This document shows positions 32,971-42,870 of a DNA stretch of 64,000 bases, one piece after another. A program made the translations under genes and the position numbers. Numbering within the stretch: the first letter of the stretch is position 1; the number at the start of each line of letters is the position of its first letter. Origin of the DNA: Phoronis australis (lineage: Eukaryota; Phoronida; Phoronidae). The notes beneath the pieces were generated by a model. That model did not search any database. It had not been told where the DNA came from and worked only from the letters and a program-made list of their open reading frames with translations. The stretch spans positions 158,276 to 222,275 of the forward strand of contig NMRA01000506.1 of assembly GCA_002633005.1 (NCBI GenBank), written 5' to 3'.

Positions 32971-35415
32971 GACCAACGCGGTGCAGAGCATTGAAATGCG
33001 CCTACAACTTCACTGAAAAAACGATGAGCATCTAGAGGTGTTTAGTATCATAAAAATGGCCATTAAATGACACAGAATATGTCAAACCGTCAGAAATTGG
33101 TAAGGTATAATCGTTTATCTAATACAAAACTATTCTGCTAAATTTCTTGAAAATATGACAAGGAACTCTAAAGATACAGAGGCAAATGTAAACAATACCA
33201 CTAGGGGGCGCAGCAGTAGTCAAATCCATCCATCTGTTGTCAAGTTAATACACTTGCCAAATTGTGATCTTGCAAGAGGTTTACTAGATAAAGCCACAGA
33301 TGCAAAAATATCACAAAGGTCACCACAGTAGTTGGACACATTTGAAAATCTACATCAGTTGTGCTCTTGTCAGCCAGATTTTCATTACAATGCTATGCGT
33401 GGTTTGGCAGATACAGACAACAAAAAAACAGGCTCGTAAATAATTAAAATGGCCATTACGTGGCGCAGAATACATTAAGTACAAATACAGAGGCAAATGG
33501 AACAAACCAATGCGAAGCGTTGAAAATTGCGCACATGCCTGCACCGTAACTGGTGTTGCTTCTAGGGGTGTTTAACTGTATCACAAAAAATGGTCACTAG
33601 ATGGCACAAAATGCACTGAACCCATTCAAAAACTGGAAGGTGGCATCTCTCCAAACTATTTACCAATGTTCATGAAAATCCCTTAATGAACTCCAAAGAT
33701 ACAAAGACAAATGTAAAAAAGTGTTATTAGGAACCACAGCCGTAGTCGAATCCGTCCATCTGCTGTAAAGTTAACAGGAATGCAATTGCAAAATTTCAAA
33801 AACACCTTGTATGGGCTTAGGAGATACACCCATAGATGCGAAAGAGATGTCACTAAGGGGTACCAAAGTAGTTGAGGACCCATTTGAAAATCAATGTCAG
33901 TCATGCTCTTGTCAGTAGGAACACATCTGCCAATTTTCATAATGATCTTCTGCGTAGATACAGAAGTAGACGCCAACAGACTAAAAATAATTAAAATGGC
34001 CACCAGTTGGTGCGAAGCCACCACAAAAAGGAAAGATGCTGTCACCCTCAAATTTCATGAAAAACCAAGCGTAAAAATAAAATTGCCACTTGTAAGGGAG
34101 CAAAGACGTAGTTGGATTGCTCTTAAACTCGTCGTCATCTGTTGCCATCTCAGTAGGAACACATCTGCTAAAATTCAAAAAAGTTCTTGCAAAGGGTAAA
34201 GGAGTTACCATCATGGATGCAACTAAAAATAAAATTGCCACTAGGGGGCACAGCTATAGTCTGATCCGTCCAAATGTAGTCATTATGCGTTGTCAACTTC
34301 ATAAAAATACACTTGAAAAATTTAATAGAGATCCTACAGAGGGTTTGGGAGATACAGTCAAAGATGCTAAACATGCCGCTAGGAAGTGCCACAGTTGTCT
34401 GAGACGTCCAAAAATCATCATCAGCCAACCTCTTCCTAGTAGAAACATAAACGCAAATTTTCAAAATGATCCTTAGAGGGGCACAGTGTGTTCCTCGGAT
34501 CCATCAGAAAGTCGTTGTCATTAGTTATCAACTTGATATACGCTTGCCAAGTTTAATGAAGATCCTGCAGAAGGTTTAAGAGATACAGCCATGGGCGCAA
34601 AAAACTGCAAGTAGGAGGCACCACAGTAGTCAGAGTCGTCCGAAAATCATTGCCAGCCGAGCCGTCCTCTTCACAGTAGGAATATTTATATGCCAATTTT
34701 CACAATCACAGTTTCCTTGATAGAGGGGTCGACACCCAAAAACTGTCGAAAACAGAAGAAATGGCCATCAGGTGGTGCAAAGTACCTTGTATCCATCCGA
34801 AATGGGAAGGTAGCTCATCTCACTAATAGACACCTATTTGCCAAATTTTATGAAAATCCATTGAGGACCTTTGAAGATACAGAAGTAAATGTAAAAAACT
34901 AAATTGTCATTAGAGAGCACACCGGAAGTCGCATCCGTCGGAAAATTCACTCATGCTGTCCGCATCCATGAAAGGAACATACCGGTACATGCAAAATTTC
35001 ATGAACACACTGTAAAGGGTTTTGGAGATAAGAGCAGTGGATGCCAGACACCAGACATGACAGATGCATATGTGGGCACATAAAAAGGACACAAGGTGTT
35101 GTGTAATATGTCAAAACTGTCTGAAAATGGAATGGCATCCTCTACTTAATGAAAATGTACAGGCATTTGCCACAAATTTCAGAAAAATCCATTAAGGGAC
35201 TCCAAAGATACAGAGGCAAACGTAAAAGGCTAAAATTGCACTAGGGGGCACAGCGACAGTCGGATAAGTCTGAAATTCGTTGTCATATGTCGTCAGCTCC
35301 ATAGGAACACATCTGCCTAATTTCACTAAGATCCTGAAAGAGGTTTAGGAGATACAGCAACAGTCACTAGATGCCTAGATATAGATGACAACAATATGCA
35401 CCAACATAAAAATAT
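32971..35415 (+). mobile_element. HINE-1 composite array (two heads, >=14 core units)
   Basis: Heads at 32971-33005 and 33503-33540; the second has the hairpin CAATGC GAA GCGTTG. Core units follow about every 90-180 bases (most ~140), with centres near 33060, 33198, 33453, 33594, 33725, 33855, 34000, 34088, 34238, 34376, 34606, 34765, 34907 and 35238. Three sub-types alternate: 'aaaatggccactaggtggcg', 'aaaattgccactagggggca' and 'aaactgccactaggaggcac'. The array therefore has a higher-order period of roughly 400-450 bases. A truncated 3' end ('atgtgggcacataaaaa', 35069-35085) is followed by one more unit. No coding potential. At least two elements have been joined or amplified. Confidence 0.65.
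33198..33211 (+). promoter_or_regulatory. CTCF-consensus match in HINE-1 core
   Basis: CCACTAGGGGGCGC fits the CTCF core CCASYAGRKGGCRS at every position. The same full match occurs at 34238-34251 (CCACTAGGGGGCAC) and 46311-46324 (CCACTAGGTGGCGC). Many other units are one or two bases away. Animal CTCF recognises this core; occupancy here is unknown. Confidence 0.5.
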
Positions 35416-35674
35416 ATGAACGCATGAGATCAAACTTGTTAAGTAACTTTTGAAGATTTGAAAGAAAACCCTTAAAACAATATTAAAATCCTTATCAAAG
35501 AATCTTAGCAAGTGCATTGAAGCAATGCCCAGATGCTTACACTTTACAAAACCTCATCTCTCACGGAGATCACCAAATTCTAGGTTTTTGTCACACAAAA
35601 TTCTGTTTCTTTATTCTACGAGCAACAAAAGAGTGTCTGAGTTTTTCTTTTCAGGCATTTTCAGTTTCAACACC

Positions 35675-36040
35675 AAGATACCTAAACTACACGGTCAACG
35701 GACTCACAAAGCACGATTCACGCACCCAAATACACGGGACACGGACTCATATTCATGAGGAAACACGGTTAACGGACCGCCAAACACGGGTCACGGACTC
35801 ATCGGCTTCCTGGGTCAGCTGACATCTCAATTTCGTCCGTAAACCGTGTTTGGAAGTCTGTTAACTGTGTTTCCTCGGAATATGAATCCGTGTCCCGTAT
35901 ATTTGAGTGCGTGGATCGTGTTTTGTGAGTCCGTTCCCGTGTTTGTGAGTCAGTGGACTGTGTTTGCAGGTCCGTGAGTCGTGTTCATGCGTCCGTGGGC
36001 CGTGTTTATGAGTCCGTTAACCGTGAAGTTTAGGTACCTT
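35675..36040. mobile_element. Foldback element with CCGTG minisatellite arms
   Basis: The left arm starts AAGATACCTAAACTACACGG and the right arm ends with its near inverse GTTTAGGTACCTT; about 32 of the outer 36 bases pair. Inside, a ~20 base unit around 'aacacggnccacggactca' repeats in one orientation on the left (~35690-35810) and as 'tgagtccgtgnnccgtgttt' on the right (~35835-36030). The whole forms one giant hairpin. AACAC borders both sides (35667 and 36042), a possible 5 bp target duplication. No coding frame. Confidence 0.7.
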
Positions 36041-36187
36041 GAACACTGGTTCTCCAGCTAAGCCTTGAAAACTATTTTGTGGCTAATAAAGTAAAGAAAC
36101 ATAATTTGCAAGTTTCATATAAAAAAGTTCATGTATGTGGAAATTACGTCAATCCACCTAAAAAGATCCTTTTAGTAACGGACACTT

Positions 36188-36596
36188 GGGTCCAAGGTCT
36201 AATCTTTTTGCTCGAACTCGAAAATATTTTTGTATTTTTTTAGTTTTGTGTGAACTCAAGATAAGTGTCAGTTTTTCTATGTACGAGTATGTTATGCTTT
36301 ACAGTGTTGAGTGCCTAAGTCAGACTTAATGAACCCTAGACTTGAGCTACTAACTTGAGTAATAACTGGAGATTTTGAGAAAAACTCAAAATAGTCCTAA
36401 GTTCAGTCTCAAAATTATAGCATAAAAGCTAGGGTCATCAAGAGCAAACTAGGATTAAACCGTCATCCACATAAACCATAACATTCTTGAGCACAGAATA
36501 ATAAACACTTATCTTGACTTAGCACAAAAATAAAGCGGAAAAGTAAAGAATAATTTTGAATTTCATTTCGAATGCAAAGATTATACCCCTGGCCCT
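36188..36596. mobile_element. Foldback MITE (family H), copy 2
   Basis: Same arms and length as copy 1 at 17619-18029: 'gggtccaaggtctaatcttt' and 'tgtgaactcaagataagtg' on the left, 'cacttatcttgacttagcac' and 'tttcgaatgcaaagattata' on the right. Divergence between the copies shows two independent old insertions. Confidence 0.7.
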
Positions 36597-36837
36597 AGGA
36601 ATTATTTTTGTGCACATCAGGGATTTTAAAAATATATAATTTTATTGGTCTTCTATTAATATTGAAAAGTTATCTTAAAATTTTCTTTGGTGACAAAAGT
36701 ATATTATCGAGCTCCGGATGGCAATCCAAATATGTACAGTAATGTCTACTAAATCGATGTTAAATATCCATACAATTCAAACTTACGTGCTGGTTCGAGG
36801 GAAGATTAATCCATATTTTGCTTTTAAGATGAAGACA
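36597..36837. other. Spacer before the RLE retrotransposon
   Basis: AT-rich, nothing identified. The RT-like frame becomes recognisable only from about 36838. Confidence 0.3.
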
Positions 36838-38320
36838 TGATATGTTCATTGTCTGACAAATCAGTGAAGTGTCTGGGGAAAGATTACGACGACACACTGA
36901 AGGATGGAGGCCATGTAAAAGTGGCGCTGGAAAGTTTACAGGAAAATCTTTGGAAGATCAGTGTAGATTACGTGGTCGCTTTAAGGTATGGTGTTACCAT
37001 TTTGGTCTATTCCCAAAGGCCATGTTTCCTTTGACAGTGTACGATCTACCTATTACAGCAGTGAAGAGGATGAAGCGCTTGGTCATCCGCTGGCTGCATA
37101 AGTGGCTAGGCATCTCCCAAAGTTCCACCAGGTTGGGCCAGTAAATGAAGTCTTCAGCAGTATACCTAAGTACACGATCTATTGTGGAAGAGTTTAAATT
37201 CATTAAGTGCAGGACTTTCCTGACATTGTGGGAGTTGAAAAATGAAGATACCAGCGGTGTAAAGATTGACGTTTTTGCTGGAAGAAAGTGGAGTCCAGAG
37301 GAGGAAGTGGCATCAGCAGAGAGCAAGCTTCACCATAAAGATTTGGTAGGGGCAGTTTCCAGAGGACGTGAAGGCCTTGGCAAACACCTAGAGGGAAAGA
37401 TCGCCATTCTATGGTGTTAGACGAAATACGTCACCTGCAGGAAGAAAAGCGTTTTTCTCCCGCTGTGGTCTTGAGTAAGCAGGGTGCCTAGACAACAAGG
37501 GAAGGAGTTCACAGTAGGCCCATTACAGCGAACAACCCAATTTCGTGTGACCAGTATTAAGATTAATTTTTCTCCTGCATTCTGTGTATGATGTACTCCC
37601 TAGTCAGACAAATCTGAAGTTGTGGTAAAGATACAAGACGATTCTTGCAGTAGCTGTGGGGAGCGCTGCACTTTACAGCATGTTTTGCCATCTTGTAAGT
37701 CGGCTTTGGAGGAAGGCAAATATAAGTGGAGACATGATACGATTCTCAAGGCGATTGCTCATATTTTGGACCTAGAAAGAAGGAAGGCGGTTCCCCGCTA
37801 ATATCATTTTGCAAAGAAGGTGCATCTGGGAAGAGGAGAGATGCAGGTGTATTGACTACAGTGAGTCAGATTGGAAGATGGTTTTGGATGTAAGGGCCCT
37901 TGGCGGTATTCCCAAGCCATATAGTGATGACGACAGTCCGGCCTGACTTGCTATTATGGTCAGATGGTACAAAGACGGTCATCATAGTAGAACATACAGT
38001 ACCATAGGAATCTCGAATGGTTGCGAAGAGTCGGTAGTTGGTTGGAATTGTTTTTGCATGCCAGTTGAAGTAGGATGTAGAGATTTCATCGGGAGCAGCA
38101 TGTGGAGGTTGATGAATTTCAGGTATCAGCACATTGTCGAAGGAAGAATTTGGTGCTGACAGCCATAAGATCAGCTAAAGAGGCGTCGCCGTGGCTATGG
38201 TTACAGCGAGACAACAGGTGGCACTCCAAGTGGTTACCGAAGCCTGATCAACTTCGGGGACCCGGCATCGGAGATGATTCTAGATTAGGGGTCGAAATTA
38301 TCGATGAGGATGCATTCTAG
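36838..38320 (+). pseudogene. 5'-truncated RLE-type non-LTR retrotransposon (RT C-terminus, CCHC, endonuclease)
   Basis: Read across frameshifts and stops, the plus strand gives the C-terminal half of a site-specific-type retrotransposon protein. First comes the RT thumb region (VKCLGKDYDDTLKD, FKVWCYHFGLFPKAMFPLTV, then ITAVKRMKRLVIRWLHKWLG). A conserved linker follows (RSIVEEFKF, AGRKWSPEEEVASAESKLHHK, VGAVSRGREGLG). Next is a CX2CX7HX4C zinc knuckle at 37646-37696 with KWRHDTIL after it. Last is a restriction-like endonuclease with RPDLLLWSDGTKTVIIVEHTVP (37939 onward) and MPVEVGCRDF, ending ASPWLWLQRDN. CCHC followed by RPD...E is the signature of the R2/R4/NeSL group. A TAG (38005-38007) sits in the conserved VP-W-E position, and at least three frame changes are needed. 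RT motifs before the thumb are absent, so it is a dead 5' truncation. Confidence 0.8.
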
Positions 38321-39013
38321 CTGATGACAGCACTTGGAGAGGTGGCACACAAACTGGGTTTCGGGTAATTTTTGTACCAACCCCCCCTCCCTCCCCGTAA
38401 AATACTTCTAATAATAGGTACAGTGTGTGTCCACAGAAACAATAATTCAAACAATTTTGTACGCATTAATAAAATTTTGCCATACTCAGGGCAAAGGGAA
38501 AAATACGATGTTTTTCAAGGCTTTCTATTCAGGCAAATTATTGAAGACGTAAACAACATAAGCTACTAGATTTTTTCTTATATAATTTGCACTGCATAAG
38601 TCTCCCGCATCAATATGCCATTTGACAAGTGCTTCAGTTGTAATTGGCAGAAGTTTTTTTTTTGACAGTTTTAAATTGTTTGAGTAGCAAAATTCAAATT
38701 GCGAACCAGACAGTATATGGTGCATATAGATTTATCTAACTTCCTAGAATTTTGGCGGAAGTTCTTCATTGTGTGTTTCACTTTTTTAAAGCTGATTAGC
38801 TTCTCAAATATACTGTTCACTAGAGAACATTTCTTCAATTTTACTTCAACAACTAGGCAAGCCCTGTGGAAAGTCATTACTTTTGGGTATGTGGGCTTTC
38901 AAATCCATGTTATGCCAATTTCTGTAAAATTACTTAAATTGCCGAGATGTGTCGATATATTTTCAATGACTGGAATTAATTTTACTTTGACTTTTTCATT
39001 CATTTTTGACAAG
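38321..39013. other. Unassigned; C-rich tract at 38380-38397
   Basis: A run of C7-T-C3-T-C4 gives four G-runs on the minus strand, a potential G-quadruplex, just after the RLE element. The remainder is AT-rich with chance open frames. Confidence 0.35.
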
Positions 39014-39017
39014 TTAA

Positions 39018-39939
39018 AGGAACATGCCACCCAAAAAACAACCTAATTTGAATCAATTTAGATCGAGTAGTTCTACTCCATAACGACACGTACGGTTGCG
39101 TTACCTGACACCTGACGGCAGACGGAGGTGTTGAAATTATCCAATGACGTCATCGGTTTCACAAGCAGTCTGTTCAGCAGTTCACAACACGGGTATTGCA
39201 CCTAAAGCCGGTAACGCAGTGATTTATTCATTGCTGGCTTCTCAAATCATTTGCACTCACGAACACTCCAAAAGGCATTACAAATTGCATCTAATGAGAC
39301 AGAATTTGTTTCAGTTTTATATAAGTATTGGTTAGGTGAGAATAATTCATTTTGAAACAGAACGCTCAGTAATAAACGCCAACATGGCAACTCGCAATCC
39401 CTACTTAGGATGAGCTAGAGCTCATCAGTCCCAACTTCGCAGGTGGATCGTTAAGTTTTACAGGTAATCAATCCGAACAGGAATACAGTGATGAAGAAAT
39501 ACTAGAGGGGTGCCGTGAACAAGCTCAGACAACGGAACGTATGGAGTTATTTGGTAAGCCGGCATTCGTCAGGCACTGTCGACGTCTGCCACAGACACGG
39601 AGATGTTTCACAGCCTCATACTTGCTATAATTACAGAGTACACTTCATTCTTCACTACCATGAGCCACTTCCTAAGCATTTCGGACTCTCGAGAAAGTAT
39701 AAAAATGATGTACCCGCTTTCCTCGCAGCTGCTTAGTTCGGACAAGCGGGAACGATGCACCGCAACAGCGGCATTCACTCTGCATATGAACCACTGACGT
39801 CGCTAGCATCGTTTCTCACCTTCCTCACAGGTTAATGAGACACCTCTTGGCAAGGTAAGGTCGAACGTATGCGAGGTGATGTGGATATAGACCGATTAAG
39901 ACGGCAAAAAAGACTAGTTAAATCGGGTGGCATTCTCCT
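39018..39939 (-). mobile_element. Kolobok-type DNA transposon, internally deleted copy
   Basis: TTAA flanks both ends (39014-39017 and 39940-39943). The termini are AGGAACATGCCACCC and, inverted, AGGAGAATGCCACCC. TTAA target duplications with AGG ends are diagnostic of Kolobok (piggyBac shares TTAA but has other ends). On the minus strand near 39775-39600 a decayed THAP domain is readable: MPLLRCIVPACPN (CX4C), then KWLMVVKN, then EAVKHLRVCG. THAP DNA-binding domains are typical of Kolobok and P transposases. A stop after CPN and a deletion at the HF position kill it. At 922 bp it lacks the catalytic region. It is the inverted relative of the next element. Confidence 0.7.
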
Positions 39940-39953
39940 TTAAAGGTGCTTAA

Positions 39954-42118
39954 AGGAGAATGTCACCTGATTTAATTAGTCTTTTTCACCATCTTAATCT
40001 GTCTATAACCACATCACCTCGTATAGGTCGATCTTACCTCACCAAGAGCTGTCGCAATAACCTGCGAGGAAGGTGATAAACGACGCAGCGACGTCAGTGG
40101 TTCTTCTGCAGAGTGAGTGCAGCTATGGTGTAGTGTATCGTTTCCGCTTATGTGAACTATGAAGATGTGAGGAAAGCGGGTATATTGTTTTTTTTTCTCG
40201 ATTTCCTCGGGAGCCCGTAATGCTTCGGAAGTGGCTCGCTTTGGAAGTGGCTCACAGCAGTGAAGAATGGAAAGTATGCAGTTAATACTAAGTATGAGGC
40301 CGTGAAACATCTCCGAGTCTGTGGACGGCATTTCGTCTACAGTGATTTCACTGACGAATGCCAGCTTGAAACAGCTCATACCAGGGCAGAAAAAGAGACC
40401 GAGACTGAAGTCAGATGTTGTGCCTTAAGTGTGTTTGCATTCGGCAGGCAGAAGACAAAGAAACGTGGATCAGTTGTTGATCAGTTTTTGATTATGGAGA
40501 ATTGTAGTTGGCCATGAAAACATAAACAATTACAATTTACAATTGATTCAAGGCATGAGAACTTAACGTTTTATATAACCTGTTTGATGACTGACTCGTT
40601 CGTCAGGCTTCTGTTTGGTCCTCTGGGTGTAAGATGTTTTCGCCAGAAGTAATTCTTTTTCCCAGACCTAAAAAACGTTGGAAGCACACCTCTGTTTAGA
40701 TGCGGAGCAAAATCAGGATGGTCCGTGAGACACATCTGCGCTTCTCCAAGAAGGCATTTCACTTGTGGAATTTCGTGACTGCAAACACAAGCGTCAGTTG
40801 TTTTCATTGTCGTGCTCTTAGCACAGTGACACCATGACAAGTCGATTCAAATGGTTTTCGGAACTATCCATATTTTCCGTTGTCTGTACACATTCACGGC
40901 GCCTCTTTAGTATTTCTTGATCAGTGTATTCCGGTTCAAACTGATAGCCTGTGAAACTAACGATCGACCTGTGAAGTCTTCGTCAGATGAGCACTCGTCT
41001 CAGTCAGGATTGTGGCTTGCCACGTTGACGTTCATTATTGTGCATTCTGTTTCACAATGAATTATTCTCACCCTAACCAATGCTTATGTAAAACTGAAAA
41101 AAAGTCTGTCTCATTAGATAGTGTGTAATGCCTTTGTAGTATTTGTGAGTGCAAATATTTTGAGAAGCCAGCAATGAATAAATCACTGCATTACCGGCTT
41201 TAGATGCAATAAGGCTAGTGACCGGGCACGAAGGCCGTGTGAGCGCATGCTAATTCAGTGTTTGCTGACAGAAAGCTGTTGTCAAACAATAACTCGATTT
41301 TATACCTTATGGTCAGATGTTAGAGAAATCTTTACTGAGATATTCATATACATTATTCGAATCATTGTTGTACAACTTTTGCCTTGAACAGTTCTGTGGA
41401 AGGGGAACCTGACTTTGCAGCCCCAAGCGAGTAAGTAGATTTGCAGTTTCGTGGCTAATTCACCAAAATAATCATGCGTAAATTATTTCTTTGGCTCACT
41501 AGTGGTGTTTTCGTGACTGGACAGTTTCGTTTCCAACTTTGGCTGGTTTATGTTCGTGATATCTTCAGTCCGGCCCCAACGGGCCTAATATCAGGTTCCG
41601 AGCCAGTGGCCGGGATAACAAGCGTTTTGCCATGTGTTTAGAACTGAAAAAAATTGCAAGTCTAAAATTACAACACCAGCTATGTTCTCCTATCTGTATT
41701 TAACGGGAGAATGCTTCAAATTTATCACCGAACTGACCCCAAACTCCCACGACTAACCTTGGTGAATTGGCCTACTGAACTTTGTAGGCTATGGTACGTT
41801 CAAATACCTATAAATCTGTAACAGCGAAATAAAACAACACACTTGTTCAAGAACTCGGTGTATTTGTAAGGGTTTTACATCGAATTTTGATGATTTATTG
41901 GTGTAAAACGGTGAATTCAAGTGATAAGCTGACACCAGTAAGCATGTTGTGAACTGCTGAACAGGCTGCGTTCGAACATGTGACGTCATTGGTTAATTTA
42001 AACACCTCCGTCTGCCATCAGGTATCATGTAAAAGAACTGTACTTGCTGTTATAGAGTCAGGAACTACCCGATCTAAATTGATACAAAATAGGTTGTTTT
42101 TTTAGATGGCAATCTCCT
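39954..42118 (+). mobile_element. Kolobok-type DNA transposon, longer copy in inverted orientation
   Basis: Flanked by TTAA (39950-39953 and 42119-42122). It begins AGGAGAATGTCACCTG and ends with the inverse of AGGAGATTGCCATCT. The first ~450 bases match the inverted right half of the 922 bp copy, and the last ~1.2 kb match its left half. About 500 bases in the middle (~40420-40900) are extra. A THAP domain lies at ~40180-40360 on the plus strand: RFPREPVMLRKWL, then NTKYEAVKHLRVCGRHFVYS and DFTDEC, including the CX2H pair. A 16-base tandem duplication (gaagtggctcgctttg) shifts the frame inside the domain. The DDE catalytic region is not recognisable. Non-autonomous. Confidence 0.7.
40175..40517 (+). 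pseudogene. THAP domain fragment of Kolobok transposase
   Basis: THAP zinc fingers have the layout C-X2-4-C ... C-X2-H with a W and an RFP-like motif between. Here RFPREPVMLRKWL (around 40197-40236) and VCGRHFVYSDFTDE (around 40320-40365) supply the second half. The first Cys pair is damaged in this copy (CIVSAY) but intact in the 922 bp copy (CIVPAC). The frame breaks at the 16-base duplication. After the domain, KETETEVRCC and GRQKTKKRGSVV form a charged linker before stops. Confidence 0.65.
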
Positions 42119-42122
42119 TTAA

Positions 42123-42674
42123 TGTTTCAGAGCATGCACAGCCTCTTCAATTTTGCAAAAATTCTGCAATTTTGAGAATTAAAACCTTCAGTCTTTACCT
42201 ATAACCTGATTGTTGTTTTCAAGGAAAACATTTCCTGCGGAGTATCACGTAGCACAGAATTGTTGACTACACGTTTCATGATCATGGTTTTGTTGAACTT
42301 TTGAGCTTATTATAGATTTTTAATAAATCTTGGAAATTTTAATTGTCTGCGTTCACTACAACAAATTGGCGACAGCTTCAAGTAATGGACAAGGAAGCTT
42401 GACAGAGATAAGAATGAAATATTGTCAACAAGTCTCACCATTATTTTAATTTTCTAGTTTACGACAGTAATCAGCATAGTTGCTTTGGGTCTCATCTACC
42501 TTGTCATTGGATGGTTTTTAAAACAAGAAAGACATTTTCTTAAATTAAGGAATGAGTAGCATAGGTGTTGTTTATTTAAAGTATTATTTAAAGCATGCCA
42601 TCAAAACTGAAACTATTTTTATTCGAAGTATCATCAACATACAACAGAACTACATGACATCGAGAGTCACACAT
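42123..42674. other. No recognisable feature
   Basis: AT-rich spacer between Kolobok and a HINE-1 head. Nothing identified. Confidence 0.3.
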
Positions 42675-42870
42675 TAGAGCAATACTGAGTGTTAATGTTT
42701 GCACCTGCCACGGGCATGGCAAAAGGTATAGATGTGGGGGCGCTTATTTTTCAAAGATTTTCTTAGTAGTCAGATCCAATCACAATGGCAACTTGCCAAT
42801 AGGGAACACTACTGACAGTAGTCAAACCTGTGGCTGCCAAGTGCCAACCCTTTTAGCACATAACATCTAA
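42675..42870 (+). mobile_element. HINE-1 fragment with 5' head
   Basis: 'agagcaatactgagtgttaa' and 'tgtttgcacctgcc' match the head at 45411. One degenerate core follows ('gccaatagggaacactactg', 'acagtagtcaaacctgt'). No 3' hairpin, so it is truncated. Confidence 0.5.

Noticed and set aside
33198-35250. Possible CRISPR-like array of regularly spaced repeats
   Set aside because: Units are ~140 bp, diverged throughout, without short exact repeats and unique spacers, and the DNA is eukaryotic.
35517-35822. Thr-rich plus-strand frame (TQIHGTRTHIHEETRLTD)
   Set aside because: Generated by the CCGTG minisatellite arms of the foldback element.
40571-40840. 89-codon minus-strand frame in the longer Kolobok copy
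   Set aside because: On the strand opposite the THAP frame, with no transposase motif. Could be a shadow of decayed coding sequence.
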